Shown here: in pieces, positions 29,457 to 37,673 of the stretch
How the letters are laid out: every line of letters begins with the position of its first letter
Position numbering within the stretch: the first letter of the stretch is position 1
Assembly (NCBI RefSeq): GCF_017873565.1
Contig: NZ_JAGGKH010000007.1
Span: 1-64,000, forward strand
DNA: 64,000 nucleotides
DNA from: Lederbergia galactosidilytica
GTDB lineage: Bacteria; Bacillota; Bacilli; Bacillales; Bacillaceae_C
Direction of reading: 5' to 3'
Made by a program: the position numbers and the translations under genes
The notes under the pieces: generated by a model
The model's input: the letters and a program-made list of their open reading frames with translations, nothing else
Told to the model about the DNA's origin: nothing
Databases searched by the model: none

Positions 29457-31691
29457 TTATAAATGATATTTTTTTCGATATTGTCCAGGCGTTATCCCTT
29501 CCACTTTCCGAAATGAACGGATAAAAGCTGCAGAACTATTAAAATGGAAAATCTCTGCAATTTCAGCGATCTTCAAATTTGTTTCTCTTAACATTTTTTT
29601 CATCTTTTTTATTCTATAGTCCAGCAGGTATTCACTAAAGCTATAACCCGTTTCCTTTTTAAACACCCTACTAATATAACTGGGATGAAAATTTATTTTT
29701 GAGGCGATAATATCGAGAGTTAAATCACTGTAAAATTCTTTTTCTATGATTGATATTACGCTTTCTGTAATATTACTTTGTGTGTCCTTTTGTTTGTCCG
29801 CATACTTTTCAATAATTGGTGGTAGTACAGTCTTAGTTATCCAACATTCTATTTCGTCTATGTCCTTAAACTTTAATATTTCTTCAAATAATACTTTTTC
29901 ACCAAAAAGTTTTTCAGAAGATATTCCTAGTTCTTGAACAAGTTCCAAAAGTTTAGATAGTAATTGCATCAAGATATTTTGATATTGAAGAAATGAGCGG
30001 CAATTTTTTCTAATCTCCGTCATAAGCTTGCTTATCGACTCCTCGATATCATCTGGTTGCACTTCCTTAATCGACTGGATTAACTCCTGATAAATCTGTT
30101 TAGGAAAAATATTTTTTACAGAATCATCTAACACAATATCGTCAATACTGACAATCATTCCAGACTCTAATCTTTGATGATATTTGAGTGCTTTTGTTGC
30201 TTCATTATAAGCAAGTTCTGTGTTTGCCAACCTTGTAAAAGGACGACTAATGCCAATACTAATACTTAAATTAAGATCCTGCAAAACCAAACGCTTTAAT
30301 TCTTCCGCCAAACCATATAAATATTCTCTATCGTTATCTCTATTTTTGTCATACATTTGTATGATTGTCACTTGATATTCATCTAAAATAATTGGGGGAT
30401 AACGCAATTCTTCGGAGAGCGATTCACTTACCAAGGTATTAATGGAATGTAAAAACAACTCACATTCTCCATTTTTCGTACTCAGGCTACCTAAAACATT
30501 AGGTTGTATAACTAAAACCGACAATGCCTCCCAATCCGTATCCAAATTTAAATTTTGCACCATTTCATTAATTTTTTCAATTTTTATTTGTCCCATACAT
30601 AAACCTATTATGAAAAATTCCCTTAGATGTTTCGTTTGGTTATCTATTTGATATTGAAATTGATCAATTTTACTCTGAATACTTTTAAACTCGTCTTTTG
30701 AATTTAAAGCTTTTTTACCCTCAACTGAAGTTGCAACAGATTGATAAATAAGACGAATAGGATGATAAAAATATTTTGAAAACAGGGAGGCTACGATGAT
30801 TAAAATAATTATCATAACTATACAAACAAATGCCGTATACCAACCGATATCTCTTGAATCTTTAGTGATGGTCCCAATTGGTACAATTGATAAATAAGTC
30901 CATTCATTATAAGACGATTTGCTATAGTTAACCCCAATATTCTCTTCATCCATTTTTATCATAAAGTAACCATTATCACTTTTCTTACTATTCAATTCCT
31001 GAATAAACTTTTCAGATGTAAGAAATTGATTTCTATGCGTAGGTTCAGAGATTAGCTGATCATTTCCATCCATTATGAAGAAATTTTCTATATCATTATC
31101 TCCATTTATCAATTTATTAATTTCTCTTTTTGAGATTGAGATTCGTATTAGCCCTTCAGGTTTATTTGCTAACAATGGAAGTTTTTTTACTAAATTAACT
31201 GACTCAATATTCTGATCAGAAATGGTCATCCATACTGATGCCTTGGGAATTTTCTTGACACTAGAATATTTATTAAAAATTCTTACTTCATTAGGATATT
31301 CCAATCCACGTTTGCTAATTGCCCAATTTTCTTTGAAATTAATTAATTCAACCTCATCATTCCAAATTTTATCTGTTTGAAACCTTTTCATTGCAGCTGA
31401 TAAATCTCGGTATGTAATAAAATCTTTCGGAGTTAACTTACGTTCATAGCTTGAAGTGAAAAATGGGGACAGAATAAATTGTGTTACATTGTTATCTAAA
31501 GTTTCGAGATGATATTCTAAACTTATCTTTGTCTGCTGTAATACTTGCATATTTTCTTTTGCTACCTTTTCTTCTATTTCCCTTGTTGCCTTCGTATAAG
31601 ATAGGGCACCTAATATAATCACAGGGAAAGTCGATAATACTACACTAAACATAAATAGTTTTTTATAATATGGCGATTTTTTGATATTAAT
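29457..31691 (-). CDS. Membrane-bound AraC-type transcriptional regulator (YesS-like)
   Basis: About 744 residues: a membrane helix at the N-terminus, an extracellular sensor region of about 240 residues, a second helix (WYTAFVCIVMIIILIIVASL, near 281-300), a central linker domain, and a C-terminal pair of AraC helix-turn-helix motifs (LTLDIIASKINFHPSYISR; IAEIAEIFHFNSSAAFIRSF; ending ITPGQYRKKYHL). It should sense a sugar or its binding protein outside and bind DNA inside. The first ATG in frame (31652) has no ribosome site. GGGAGGGG at 31698-31705 points instead to an ATT codon at 31691, so a rare start is proposed. It lies downstream of the importer genes it probably controls. Confidence 0.85.
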   Translation of the reverse strand: MNIKKSPYYKKLFMFSVVLSTFPVIILGALSYTKATREIEEKVAKENMQVLQQTKISLEYHLETLDNNVTQFILSPFFTSSYERKLTPKDFITYRDLSAAMKRFQTDKIWNDEVELINFKENWAISKRGLEYPNEVRIFNKYSSVKKIPKASVWMTISDQNIESVNLVKKLPLLANKPEGLIRISISKREINKLINGDNDIENFFIMDGNDQLISEPTHRNQFLTSEKFIQELNSKKSDNGYFMIKMDEENIGVNYSKSSYNEWTYLSIVPIGTITKDSRDIGWYTAFVCIVMIIILIIVASLFSKYFYHPIRLIYQSVATSVEGKKALNSKDEFKSIQSKIDQFQYQIDNQTKHLREFFIIGLCMGQIKIEKINEMVQNLNLDTDWEALSVLVIQPNVLGSLSTKNGECELFLHSINTLVSESLSEELRYPPIILDEYQVTIIQMYDKNRDNDREYLYGLAEELKRLVLQDLNLSISIGISRPFTRLANTELAYNEATKALKYHQRLESGMIVSIDDIVLDDSVKNIFPKQIYQELIQSIKEVQPDDIEESISKLMTEIRKNCRSFLQYQNILMQLLSKLLELVQELGISSEKLFGEKVLFEEILKFKDIDEIECWITKTVLPPIIEKYADKQKDTQSNITESVISIIEKEFYSDLTLDIIASKINFHPSYISRVFKKETGYSFSEYLLDYRIKKMKKMLRETNLKIAEIAEIFHFNSSAAFIRSFRKVEGITPGQYRKKYHL

Positions 31692-31798
31692 AAGGATCCC
31701 CTCCCTTATCTCACAATTATATTCATGCTTAGATAATATAAGAATCTTATTTCAATCTTAATATTACAAGTGTCTTCTTGGGGATTCCATTGTAATAA

Positions 31799-31822
31799 GA
31801 CAGGCATCAGCTGATACCTGTC
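31799..31822. terminator. Hairpin between lipoprotein and regulator genes
   Basis: GACAGGCATCAG pairs with CTGATACCTGTC (one mismatch) with no loop beyond the centre. On the minus strand only TTATTA follows, so termination there may be partial and the regulator could still be reached by readthrough. Confidence 0.55.
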
Positions 31823-31834
31823 TTTTATAAATTA

Positions 31835-33334
31835 TTATTTATCTAATTTAGCATATTCTTGGGCATATTCTTCAGCCATTTTGTCTCCACCACTAGTTCT
31901 CCATCTATCTATCTCTTTTTTCCAACCTTTTTCATCTAGTTGCCCCATAATATACTTTATATTTGCATCTGAAATAATTGTATTTAATTGTGGCCCCTTC
32001 TCTGCCTGTGTGTCTGAAATTAATTTAGTTGTTGGGTTATGAATAGCAAATTCCTCGTTTTCCACAGGGAGTTCCCTTTCTAACTGTTCTAGCTGTGATA
32101 TATCTCCAACCAAAGCATTTTCTTCAGCAGGAACAATGCCTAGCGGTAATGTATAAGGAAGTATAACTTCGTTATGAAGATCTGCACTTTCGTTTAGGAT
32201 CGGCTTTCCATCGACTAGGTCATAATGTTTTCCTTCGACTCCCCATTTAAATAATGTATGCATCGGTTCTTCTTGTAGCTTCTCAAAAAAACTTAAAACT
32301 TGAATTAATTCCTCTTCTGTTTTAATAGATGATTTTGGGAAAACAAATATCCCATTATGCCCCCCTCCTGCAGCTACCCTTTTTCCATGTGGACCTTCAA
32401 GTAAACTAAATGCTCCCAATTCAACATTTGGTTCATGTTCTCTAATTCTATTATACATTCGGACAATTGCATTACTCGTATCAGGCCAAACCCCTGCTTT
32501 TCCTAATGCAAATGCTTCTTCCCATTGAGATCGCTCAATAACAGCAAAGTCTTTTGTAATCAAGCCATTATCATATAACTTTTTAAAGAAATTTAAGCCA
32601 TCTAAATACTCTTGGGTAGAAGTCGTATGAGTAAACTGACCATCTTTCTCTTCCCAACCATTCGGTGCCCCAAACAATGGTGCAAAGCGATTAATCAATC
32701 CTTCCTTTTCGACAGTCATTCCGTACGTATCATCTTTTCCATTCTGATCTGGATCATTATAGCTGAAGGCGTATAGCATTTCATAAAATTCTTCAACAGT
32801 TTTCGGTTCTTCCATCCCTAAATTGTCTAACCAATCTTTTCGATAAATGTAAATATCACGGGCTAAAGGTCTTACTCGAGGCAACCCATATGTTTTACCA
32901 TCAAGGGAAATATTATCATATATGACAGAATTAATACTTGATAAATTAGGAAATTGATCTAAAAAAAGGCCAATTTCCCAAAACAAATCTCCTCTAAGCG
33001 CATTGATCATATATGGTTCTCTAAACTGATTCATACCAATTACCATGGGCATATCGCCAGATGCCACGACTGCTGGAAGCTTCTCGGAAAAAGTGGCACC
33101 TGGTGCAGCTTGAATATCCAATTTTGACTTTGTATATTCCTCTATCTCCTTTTCTACATCATTACCTTTTTGTGGAAACTCGATGCCATCAAAATGCATC
33201 ATAATACTAATTTCCAACTTATCATCCGAGTTAGTATTCGTTTTCTCACTATCTACTTCTTTTTTCCCGCTACAACTTACTAACAAAGCTAGAAGTAATA
33301 ATGTTCCAATAATAAGGACAAATAGTTTATTCAT
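31835..33334 (-). CDS. Sugar ABC transporter substrate-binding lipoprotein (LplA/YtcQ-like)
   Basis: A 499-residue lipoprotein. It has a signal peptide with the lipobox LVSC, Cys at 21, then a flexible Ser/Asn/Lys-rich linker and a long two-lobed family 1 binding domain (SGDMPMVIGMN, DLFWEIGLFLDQFPNL, YGLPRVRPLARDIYIYRKDWLDNLG). The closest relatives by architecture are LplA/YtcQ/YesO-type proteins for oligosaccharides such as pectin fragments; the actual ligand is unknown. The ATG at 33334 has AAAGGGGGAGA upstream; an earlier in-frame start would place 18 non-signal residues first. Third gene of the importer operon. Confidence 0.9.
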   Translation of the reverse strand: MNKLFVLIIGTLLLLALLVSCSGKKEVDSEKTNTNSDDKLEISIMMHFDGIEFPQKGNDVEKEIEEYTKSKLDIQAAPGATFSEKLPAVVASGDMPMVIGMNQFREPYMINALRGDLFWEIGLFLDQFPNLSSINSVIYDNISLDGKTYGLPRVRPLARDIYIYRKDWLDNLGMEEPKTVEEFYEMLYAFSYNDPDQNGKDDTYGMTVEKEGLINRFAPLFGAPNGWEEKDGQFTHTTSTQEYLDGLNFFKKLYDNGLITKDFAVIERSQWEEAFALGKAGVWPDTSNAIVRMYNRIREHEPNVELGAFSLLEGPHGKRVAAGGGHNGIFVFPKSSIKTEEELIQVLSFFEKLQEEPMHTLFKWGVEGKHYDLVDGKPILNESADLHNEVILPYTLPLGIVPAEENALVGDISQLEQLERELPVENEEFAIHNPTTKLISDTQAEKGPQLNTIISDANIKYIMGQLDEKGWKKEIDRWRTSGGDKMAEEYAQEYAKLDK

Positions 33335-33384
33335 AGTTTTTCTCCCCCTTTTTAAATGTTTTTCATGAAAACCAATTAGATTTT

Positions 33385-34242
33385 TCAACCTTTTACTGAT
33401 CCAAGTAGTACTCCTTTAGCAAAGTGTTTTTGTAAAAATGGATATACTAATAAGATTGGAACGGTAGAAATTACAATTACCGCCATTTTTATCCCTTCCG
33501 AAAACACGACCGCATCCTCGGCAATTTCAGAAGAATCTCCAATTGAACCTTGGGCTAAAATAACGACTTGCCGGAGTAATACTTGTACAGGCCACTTGGA
33601 TGGATCATTTATATACAAAACGGCATTAAAATATTGATTCCATAATCCGACTGAGTAAAAAAGACCAAAGGCAGCCATCGCTGGTAATGATAACGGGATC
33701 ACTATTCTAAATAAGATTCCTACTTCATGACATCCATCCATTCTTGCTGATTCCTTTAATTCTTCTGGTATTCCTTGAAAAAAGTTTTTCATGATAATAA
33801 GATAGAATGCACTTATTGCATTGGGAATCATCAATGCCCAAAATGAGTCAATTAACCCCGTGCCTTTGACGATAAAATATGTTGGTATCATTCCCCCATT
33901 GAACAACATCGTAAAAATCACCATTAGCAAAATAATCCGCCGGCCTGCAATATGAGTATGCGCTAATGCATATGCCATTAAAGAAGTAAGAAATAGATTG
34001 ATAAATGTTCCTAAAATAGTAATATAAACTGAAACTCCCATACTTCTGGCAAATGTTTCAGTAGAAAAAATATAACGATACGCATCTAAGGAAAAGCCTG
34101 TTGGAATAATGGAAGTTGAATTAGAAAAAGATGTTATAACAACATATAGAAACGGAAGAACAGTCGCTATTGCGATCATAGATAAAATCAGATAATTGAT
34201 CACATCAAAGATTCTACTTCCAATTGTTTTATCGTGAATCAA
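33385..34242 (-). CDS. Sugar ABC transporter permease (LplC/YtcP-like)
   Basis: A 285-residue inner-membrane permease with six predicted helices. The EAA loop that contacts the ATPase is EELKESARMDGCHEVGILFRI near residues 161-181. The N-terminal helix region (ILSMIAIATVLPFLYVVITSFS) and the LLGSVKG end are typical of the LplC/YtcP group. The TTG start at 34242 has AGGGGGA seven bases upstream. It lies 25 bases after the first permease gene. No ATP-binding subunit is encoded beside it; Bacillus sugar importers commonly share MsmX. Confidence 0.92.
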   Translation of the reverse strand: MIHDKTIGSRIFDVINYLILSMIAIATVLPFLYVVITSFSNSTSIIPTGFSLDAYRYIFSTETFARSMGVSVYITILGTFINLFLTSLMAYALAHTHIAGRRIILLMVIFTMLFNGGMIPTYFIVKGTGLIDSFWALMIPNAISAFYLIIMKNFFQGIPEELKESARMDGCHEVGILFRIVIPLSLPAMAAFGLFYSVGLWNQYFNAVLYINDPSKWPVQVLLRQVVILAQGSIGDSSEIAEDAVVFSEGIKMAVIVISTVPILLVYPFLQKHFAKGVLLGSVKG

Positions 34243-34267
34243 GAATTATTCCCCCTTCCTAACTTTC

Positions 34268-35233
34268 TTAATAGATCCCCTCTTCACCAAATTTCTTTGC
34301 TAATGAATTGGCCCCTATAACCAAAATAAATCCTACAATTGATTTGAATAAACCAACTGCCGCACTATAGCTGAATTGGCCTTGTCTTATACCTACTTGG
34401 TACACATAGGTATCGAAGACCTCACCAACCTCTCGATTCATTGCATTTAACATAAGGAATATCTGTTCAAACCCTAAATCCAAGAAATTTCCAAGGCGGA
34501 GAATAAGTAAGATCACTATTACACTACGGATGGAGGGTAAGGTAATATGCCATAATAAACGCCATCTATTAGCACCATCAATTCGAGCAGCCTCATATAA
34601 TTGGGAATCGACACCGGCTAAAGCAGCAAGAAATATAATTGTCCCCCATCCAGCATCCTTCCAAATCATTTGAATAATGATTAATGGGCGGAACCAATCT
34701 TCACTCATCAAAAAGGGTATTTTATCCCCTCCCAACCAAGAAATAAATTCATTTATAATTCCACTTTCTGTAGTCAATAAAATATAACTAATTCCTACAA
34801 CAACAACCCAAGATAGAAAATGCGGGACATAAACCATAGTTTGCACAAAACGTTTGAACATCTCTTTTCTTAATTCATTTAATAACAGGGCAATAATAAT
34901 GGTGATGGGGAAGAAAATGATTAAATCCAAAAAGGCAATATATAAGGTATTTCTAAACAACATCCAAAACTCAGGCTCACTAAAAAAACGTTCAAAGTGT
35001 TTGAACCCAACCCACCGACTGTTCCATATACCTAAGTGTGGCTGATAGTTCTGAAAGGACATTAAAACTCCCCACATCGGCAAATACTTATAAACAGCAA
35101 AATAAACTATACCTGGTAATAAAAATATATAAAGCCAACGATCTTTCCATAGACGTTTTGTAAGCGGTTTCCCTTTTGGAGATAAAAATTGCTGTTGTGT
35201 AGTATTATTTATTTCTGTTACTTTAGAACTCAT
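34268..35233 (-). CDS. Sugar ABC transporter permease (LplB/YteP-like)
   Basis: A 321-residue permease with a cytoplasmic N-terminus, then six helices starting at WLYIFLLPGIVYFAVYKYLP. The family motif is WGVLMSFQNYQPHLG, and the EAA loop is SQLYEAARIDGANRWRLLWH near residues 214-233. It ends GEEGIY as LplB-type proteins do. The ATG at 35233 follows AGGGGGG. It is the first gene of an operon of two permeases and a binding lipoprotein. The 270 bp upstream to the IS remnant should hold its promoter, but I could not recognise one. Confidence 0.92.
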   Translation of the reverse strand: MSSKVTEINNTTQQQFLSPKGKPLTKRLWKDRWLYIFLLPGIVYFAVYKYLPMWGVLMSFQNYQPHLGIWNSRWVGFKHFERFFSEPEFWMLFRNTLYIAFLDLIIFFPITIIIALLLNELRKEMFKRFVQTMVYVPHFLSWVVVVGISYILLTTESGIINEFISWLGGDKIPFLMSEDWFRPLIIIQMIWKDAGWGTIIFLAALAGVDSQLYEAARIDGANRWRLLWHITLPSIRSVIVILLILRLGNFLDLGFEQIFLMLNAMNREVGEVFDTYVYQVGIRQGQFSYSAAVGLFKSIVGFILVIGANSLAKKFGEEGIY

Positions 35234-35495
35234 TCATAACCCCCCTTTTCTTCATCAGTTTTGAATTTATTGATAATAGCCACCTCTTTAGGATAGCTTA
35301 TGTATAAACTAACAAAGCCCCTAATTACAGTCTATATCCATTTTATAACCATATTTAATTAACCACATATATCCAAGCATTCTTTTATTGATTGAGTGGT
35401 AAGTATACATCTCAAAACCTTGGATATCCATTTCATGTTGTGTATAGTCACGACCGTTTATTGGTATTTTATCCTGAAATTTCTTAAGATAGGAG

Positions 35496-35503
35496 AAAAA
35501 AGC
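35496..35503. repeat. Left 8-bp target duplication of the IS remnant
   Basis: AAAAAAGC directly before the left IS end, identical to 36406-36413. ISL3-family elements make 8-bp duplications. Confidence 0.85.
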
Positions 35504-35663
35504 GGTTCTATAATAAATAACGTTGGCGAAAGAAAATCACCTTTTCGGAAATTCTGGGAAGGTGATGGAAATTCACTAACGTTATTTTTCTTTTGAATAG
35601 AGAACAAGTGAGTTTCCCTGTAGAATATAAGTCGTCCAAAACCATACCCAGGAGGGAACTCAC

Positions 35664-36044
35664 TTGTCACTTACTAATGACATTAGAAATTTAATTGATA
35701 TTCAAGATTCAAATATTACTTTCGAAGATAACTTCTTCCAAAAGAGAAAATAATGTAAATATATTCACGGTAAATTAAGCTATACGCCAACACATTGTAA
35801 ACATTGTGGATTTAAAAATATAAATTATATAATCGATAAAAATGGAACGCAAACATCCAGAATCACATTGCCTTTTATCAAGCACAGCTTGCGCTATTCC
35901 TACAATAATGGGCGGATAGAGGGAATCAATAATAAAATTAAGGTATTAAATCGAGTGGCTTACGGATATAGGAATTTCTTACATTTCAAACGCAGAATAT
36001 TCATCCATTTTACGTTTCAAGACATCCAATCGAATGTTGCATAA
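35664..36044 (+). pseudogene. ISL3-family transposase, internally deleted and interrupted
   Basis: Starts at TTG 35664 after GGAGGGA. The N-terminal zinc-finger region is recognisable (LSLTNDIRNLIDIQDSNITF, then YTPTHCKHCGFKN and KNGTQTSRITLPF). It joins in frame to the C-terminal region (LRYSYNNGRIEGINNKIKVL, NRVAYGYRNFLHFKRRI). A TAA stop at 35751-35753 interrupts the frame at codon 30. About 300 central residues, including the DDE catalytic core, are missing compared with full-length ISL3 transposases. It cannot be active. Confidence 0.88.
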
Positions 36045-36099
36045 TTCATAGATATACAACCGTTCGTAAATGTGTTCGTATTTACCAACCGCAGAAATT

Positions 36100-36290
36100 C
36101 ACGAAGACACCTGTAGGAAGTAGAGTGAAGGTGAAAACCCGCAGTGGCGTAGTCAAAAGATGAGGATCAAAGGCTAAAGAAGAGCTCGCCGTCCTGGCGA
36201 AACGCCTTTGTGACTCACATCCTGTGAGCCTCACCGGACTCCCCACGGTAAGCGAAATGAATTTCTGTAGCGATATATAGGAATGGACCT
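36100..36290. repeat. GC-rich interspersed repeat nested in the IS remnant
   Basis: A GC-richer segment between the transposase end and the right IS end. It contains the palindrome CTCACATCCTGTGAG (36214-36228), near-identical to that in the alaS leader at 18629. Its boundaries are approximate because no terminal repeats were found. Being inside the IS, it arrived after the IS or was carried in by it. Confidence 0.5.
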
Positions 36291-36309
36291 TCCATTAAAA
36301 AGAAAAAAA

Positions 36310-36347
36310 GACTGTTTAGAGAGAATGATGTTCTTCTCTAAACAGTC
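36310..36347 (-). terminator. Strong hairpin with T-run inside the IS remnant
   Basis: A perfect 13-bp stem GACTGTTTAGAGA / TCTCTAAACAGTC with a 12-base loop. On the minus strand it is followed by TTTTTTTCTTTTT. It would stop any transcript that passes the tcdA terminator. Confidence 0.8.
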
Positions 36348-36405
36348 AGATAGCTTTATTCAAATTCGGCTAAAATTCTTCACCAACGTTATTTGACAAA
36401 GAGCC

Positions 36406-36413
36406 AAAAAAGC
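36406..36413. repeat. Right 8-bp target duplication of the IS remnant
   Basis: AAAAAAGC directly after the right IS end; it forms the T-run and stem foot of the tcdA terminator. Confidence 0.85.
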
Positions 36414-36440
36414 CATAAATCGAGTTGATTGATGGCTTTT
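36408..36440 (-). terminator. Terminator after tcdA
   Basis: On the minus strand AAAAGCCAT pairs with ATGGCTTTT, and TT follows before the IS end. It is 24 bp beyond the tcdA stop. Confidence 0.85.
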
Positions 36441-36464
36441 AACCTTACTTCAATATTTTATGAG

Positions 36465-37232
36465 CTATTTACGGTCCTTTACCCGTTCAATCTTAATATC
36501 TTGTAAAATTTGCCTTACGACATAACTAGCCATAATCAAACCTGCTGTGGAAGGTACAAAAGCGTTAGAAGAAGGGGGCATTTGTGCCTTGCGAATTTCC
36601 GACTCATCATTTCCAACTGTTTTTCGAACATCTTCTTTTATCACAATTGGGCTCTCATCAGAGAAGACAACTGGAATTCCCTTTTTAATTCCTTCCTTTT
36701 TCAACCTTGTACGGATTACTTTTGCAATTGGATCTGTATAGGTCTTCGAAATGTCGGCGATCCTCAATCTTGTAGGATCCATCTTATTTGCTGCTCCCAT
36801 AGCGGAAATAATCGGAACATTTCTTTTTAAACATTCTTTCATTAACAATATTTTATAACTAATTGTATCAGATGCATCAACAACATAGTCAGGTTGATTT
36901 TCAAAAAAGAGATCTGAGGTTTCATCTGTATAAAACATTTTCAATGAAATTACTTCGCATTCAGGATTAATATCCTCAATTCTCTCCTTCATTAAGTCAA
37001 CTTTAGGTTGACCTACAGTTGATAATAACGCAATCAATTGCCGATTGACATTTGTAATATCTACATCATCTTTGTCAACTAGGATCAATTTTCCTACCCC
37101 AGATCTTGCTAATGCTTCTGCTGCAAAAGTCCCTACTCCACCAACACCTAGGACAGCCACAGTACTATTCTTTAATCGTTCAAGGCCTTGCTTTCCAATC
37201 GCTAATTCATTGCGCGAAAATTGGTGTAACAT
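36465..37232 (-). CDS. tcdA: tRNA threonylcarbamoyladenosine dehydratase TcdA (YrvM)
   Basis: ATP-dependent E1-like enzyme that cyclises t6A37 of tRNA to ct6A. The 255-residue protein has the nucleotide loop GVGGVG (29-34), LVDKDDVDITNVNRQ, the adenylation region DASDTISYK and the C-terminal STAGLIMASYVV. The ATG at 37232 is preferred: GGAG lies nine bases upstream and the product then begins MLHQFSRNELAIG like B. subtilis YrvM. It lies downstream of aspS and the 6S RNA, and its terminator carries the IS insertion. Confidence 0.93.
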   Translation of the reverse strand: MLHQFSRNELAIGKQGLERLKNSTVAVLGVGGVGTFAAEALARSGVGKLILVDKDDVDITNVNRQLIALLSTVGQPKVDLMKERIEDINPECEVISLKMFYTDETSDLFFENQPDYVVDASDTISYKILLMKECLKRNVPIISAMGAANKMDPTRLRIADISKTYTDPIAKVIRTRLKKEGIKKGIPVVFSDESPIVIKEDVRKTVGNDESEIRKAQMPPSSNAFVPSTAGLIMASYVVRQILQDIKIERVKDRK

Positions 37233-37361
37233 CTCGTTCAACTCCGTAAATATAAGTTTTCCCTACACAAAATCGTATTTTTCGTTTAGTGAATCACATA
37301 ACTAAATAATCAATCAATTCTGTAAAACAAAGCCAAAAAGCTCAATTTATACAGTAAAAAA

Positions 37362-37389
37362 ACAACCAACAATTACGCGAGCTGGTTGT
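37362..37389 (-). terminator. Terminator downstream of the 6S RNA gene
   Basis: On the minus strand ACAACCA pairs with TGGTTGT, followed by TTTTTT. It lies just past the 6S RNA 3' end and stops transcription before tcdA. Confidence 0.8.
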
Positions 37390-37404
37390 ACCTTTTAAAA
37401 AAAC

Positions 37405-37608
37405 AAAATGGATAAGTCCCGATTGTGCCGTCTTTTCAAGCCTTTGTTTTGAACCCGCTCTTGGCAGGTGGGTGTCCTGCTACAAACCTTATATGTCCAC
37501 TCAACCGGAGGCTTATACTTGGAATGTAGACAAACAGACTCCCGTAATTATAACTTGTCGGTCAAAACGATAAGGTATTAGAACGAACACACCAGGACCT
37601 ATCCTGTT
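37405..37608 (-). ncRNA. ssrSA: 6S RNA (6S-1/BsrA type)
   Basis: About 200 nt on the minus strand between aspS and tcdA, the place of bsrA in B. subtilis. The 5' part GGATAGGTCCTGGTGTGTT and the 3' part CGGGACTTATCC form the closing stem (GGATA-GGTCC with GGGAC-TTATCC). The 3' half also carries GGCTTGAAAAGACGGCAC, which I recall as a conserved block of Firmicute 6S RNAs. 6S RNA mimics an open promoter and holds the housekeeping RNA polymerase, mainly in stationary phase. A T-run follows the closing stem. Ends are approximate. Confidence 0.85.
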
Positions 37609-37614
37609 AATAAA

Positions 37615-37643
37615 ATATTATCATAGGTAACTCATTTTTACAA
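37615..37643 (-). promoter_or_regulatory. Promoter of the 6S RNA gene
   Basis: TTGTAA (37638-37643), 17-bp spacer, TAATAT (37615-37620); the predicted start, about 37608, agrees with the 5' end of the RNA. It lies immediately past the aspS stop codon. Confidence 0.8.
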
Positions 37644-37673
37644 ATGGTTAGAAATGGGGATTTCGCCCTGTTT

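Larger units (their letters stand above)
35504..36405 (+). mobile_element. Decayed ISL3-family insertion sequence with nested repeat
   Basis: A 902-bp remnant. The left end GGTTCTATAATAAATAACGT and the complement of the right end, GGCTCTTTGTCAAATAACGT, continue as TGGYGAA and form terminal inverted repeats. The 8-bp AAAAAAGC duplication flanks both. Inside are the transposase leader with GGAGGGA, the N- and C-terminal parts of an ISL3 transposase, and then about 360 bp not expected in such an element, including a GC-rich repeat and a strong hairpin. The insertion point is the T-run of the tcdA terminator. Confidence 0.88.

Noticed and set aside
36510-36830. Open frames on the plus strand opposite tcdA
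   Set aside because: Antisense shadows of a well-conserved enzyme gene.
37405-37608. This stretch as another GC-rich interspersed repeat
   Set aside because: It has its own promoter, the closing stem expected of 6S RNA and the 6S genomic position, so it is better explained as the 6S gene.
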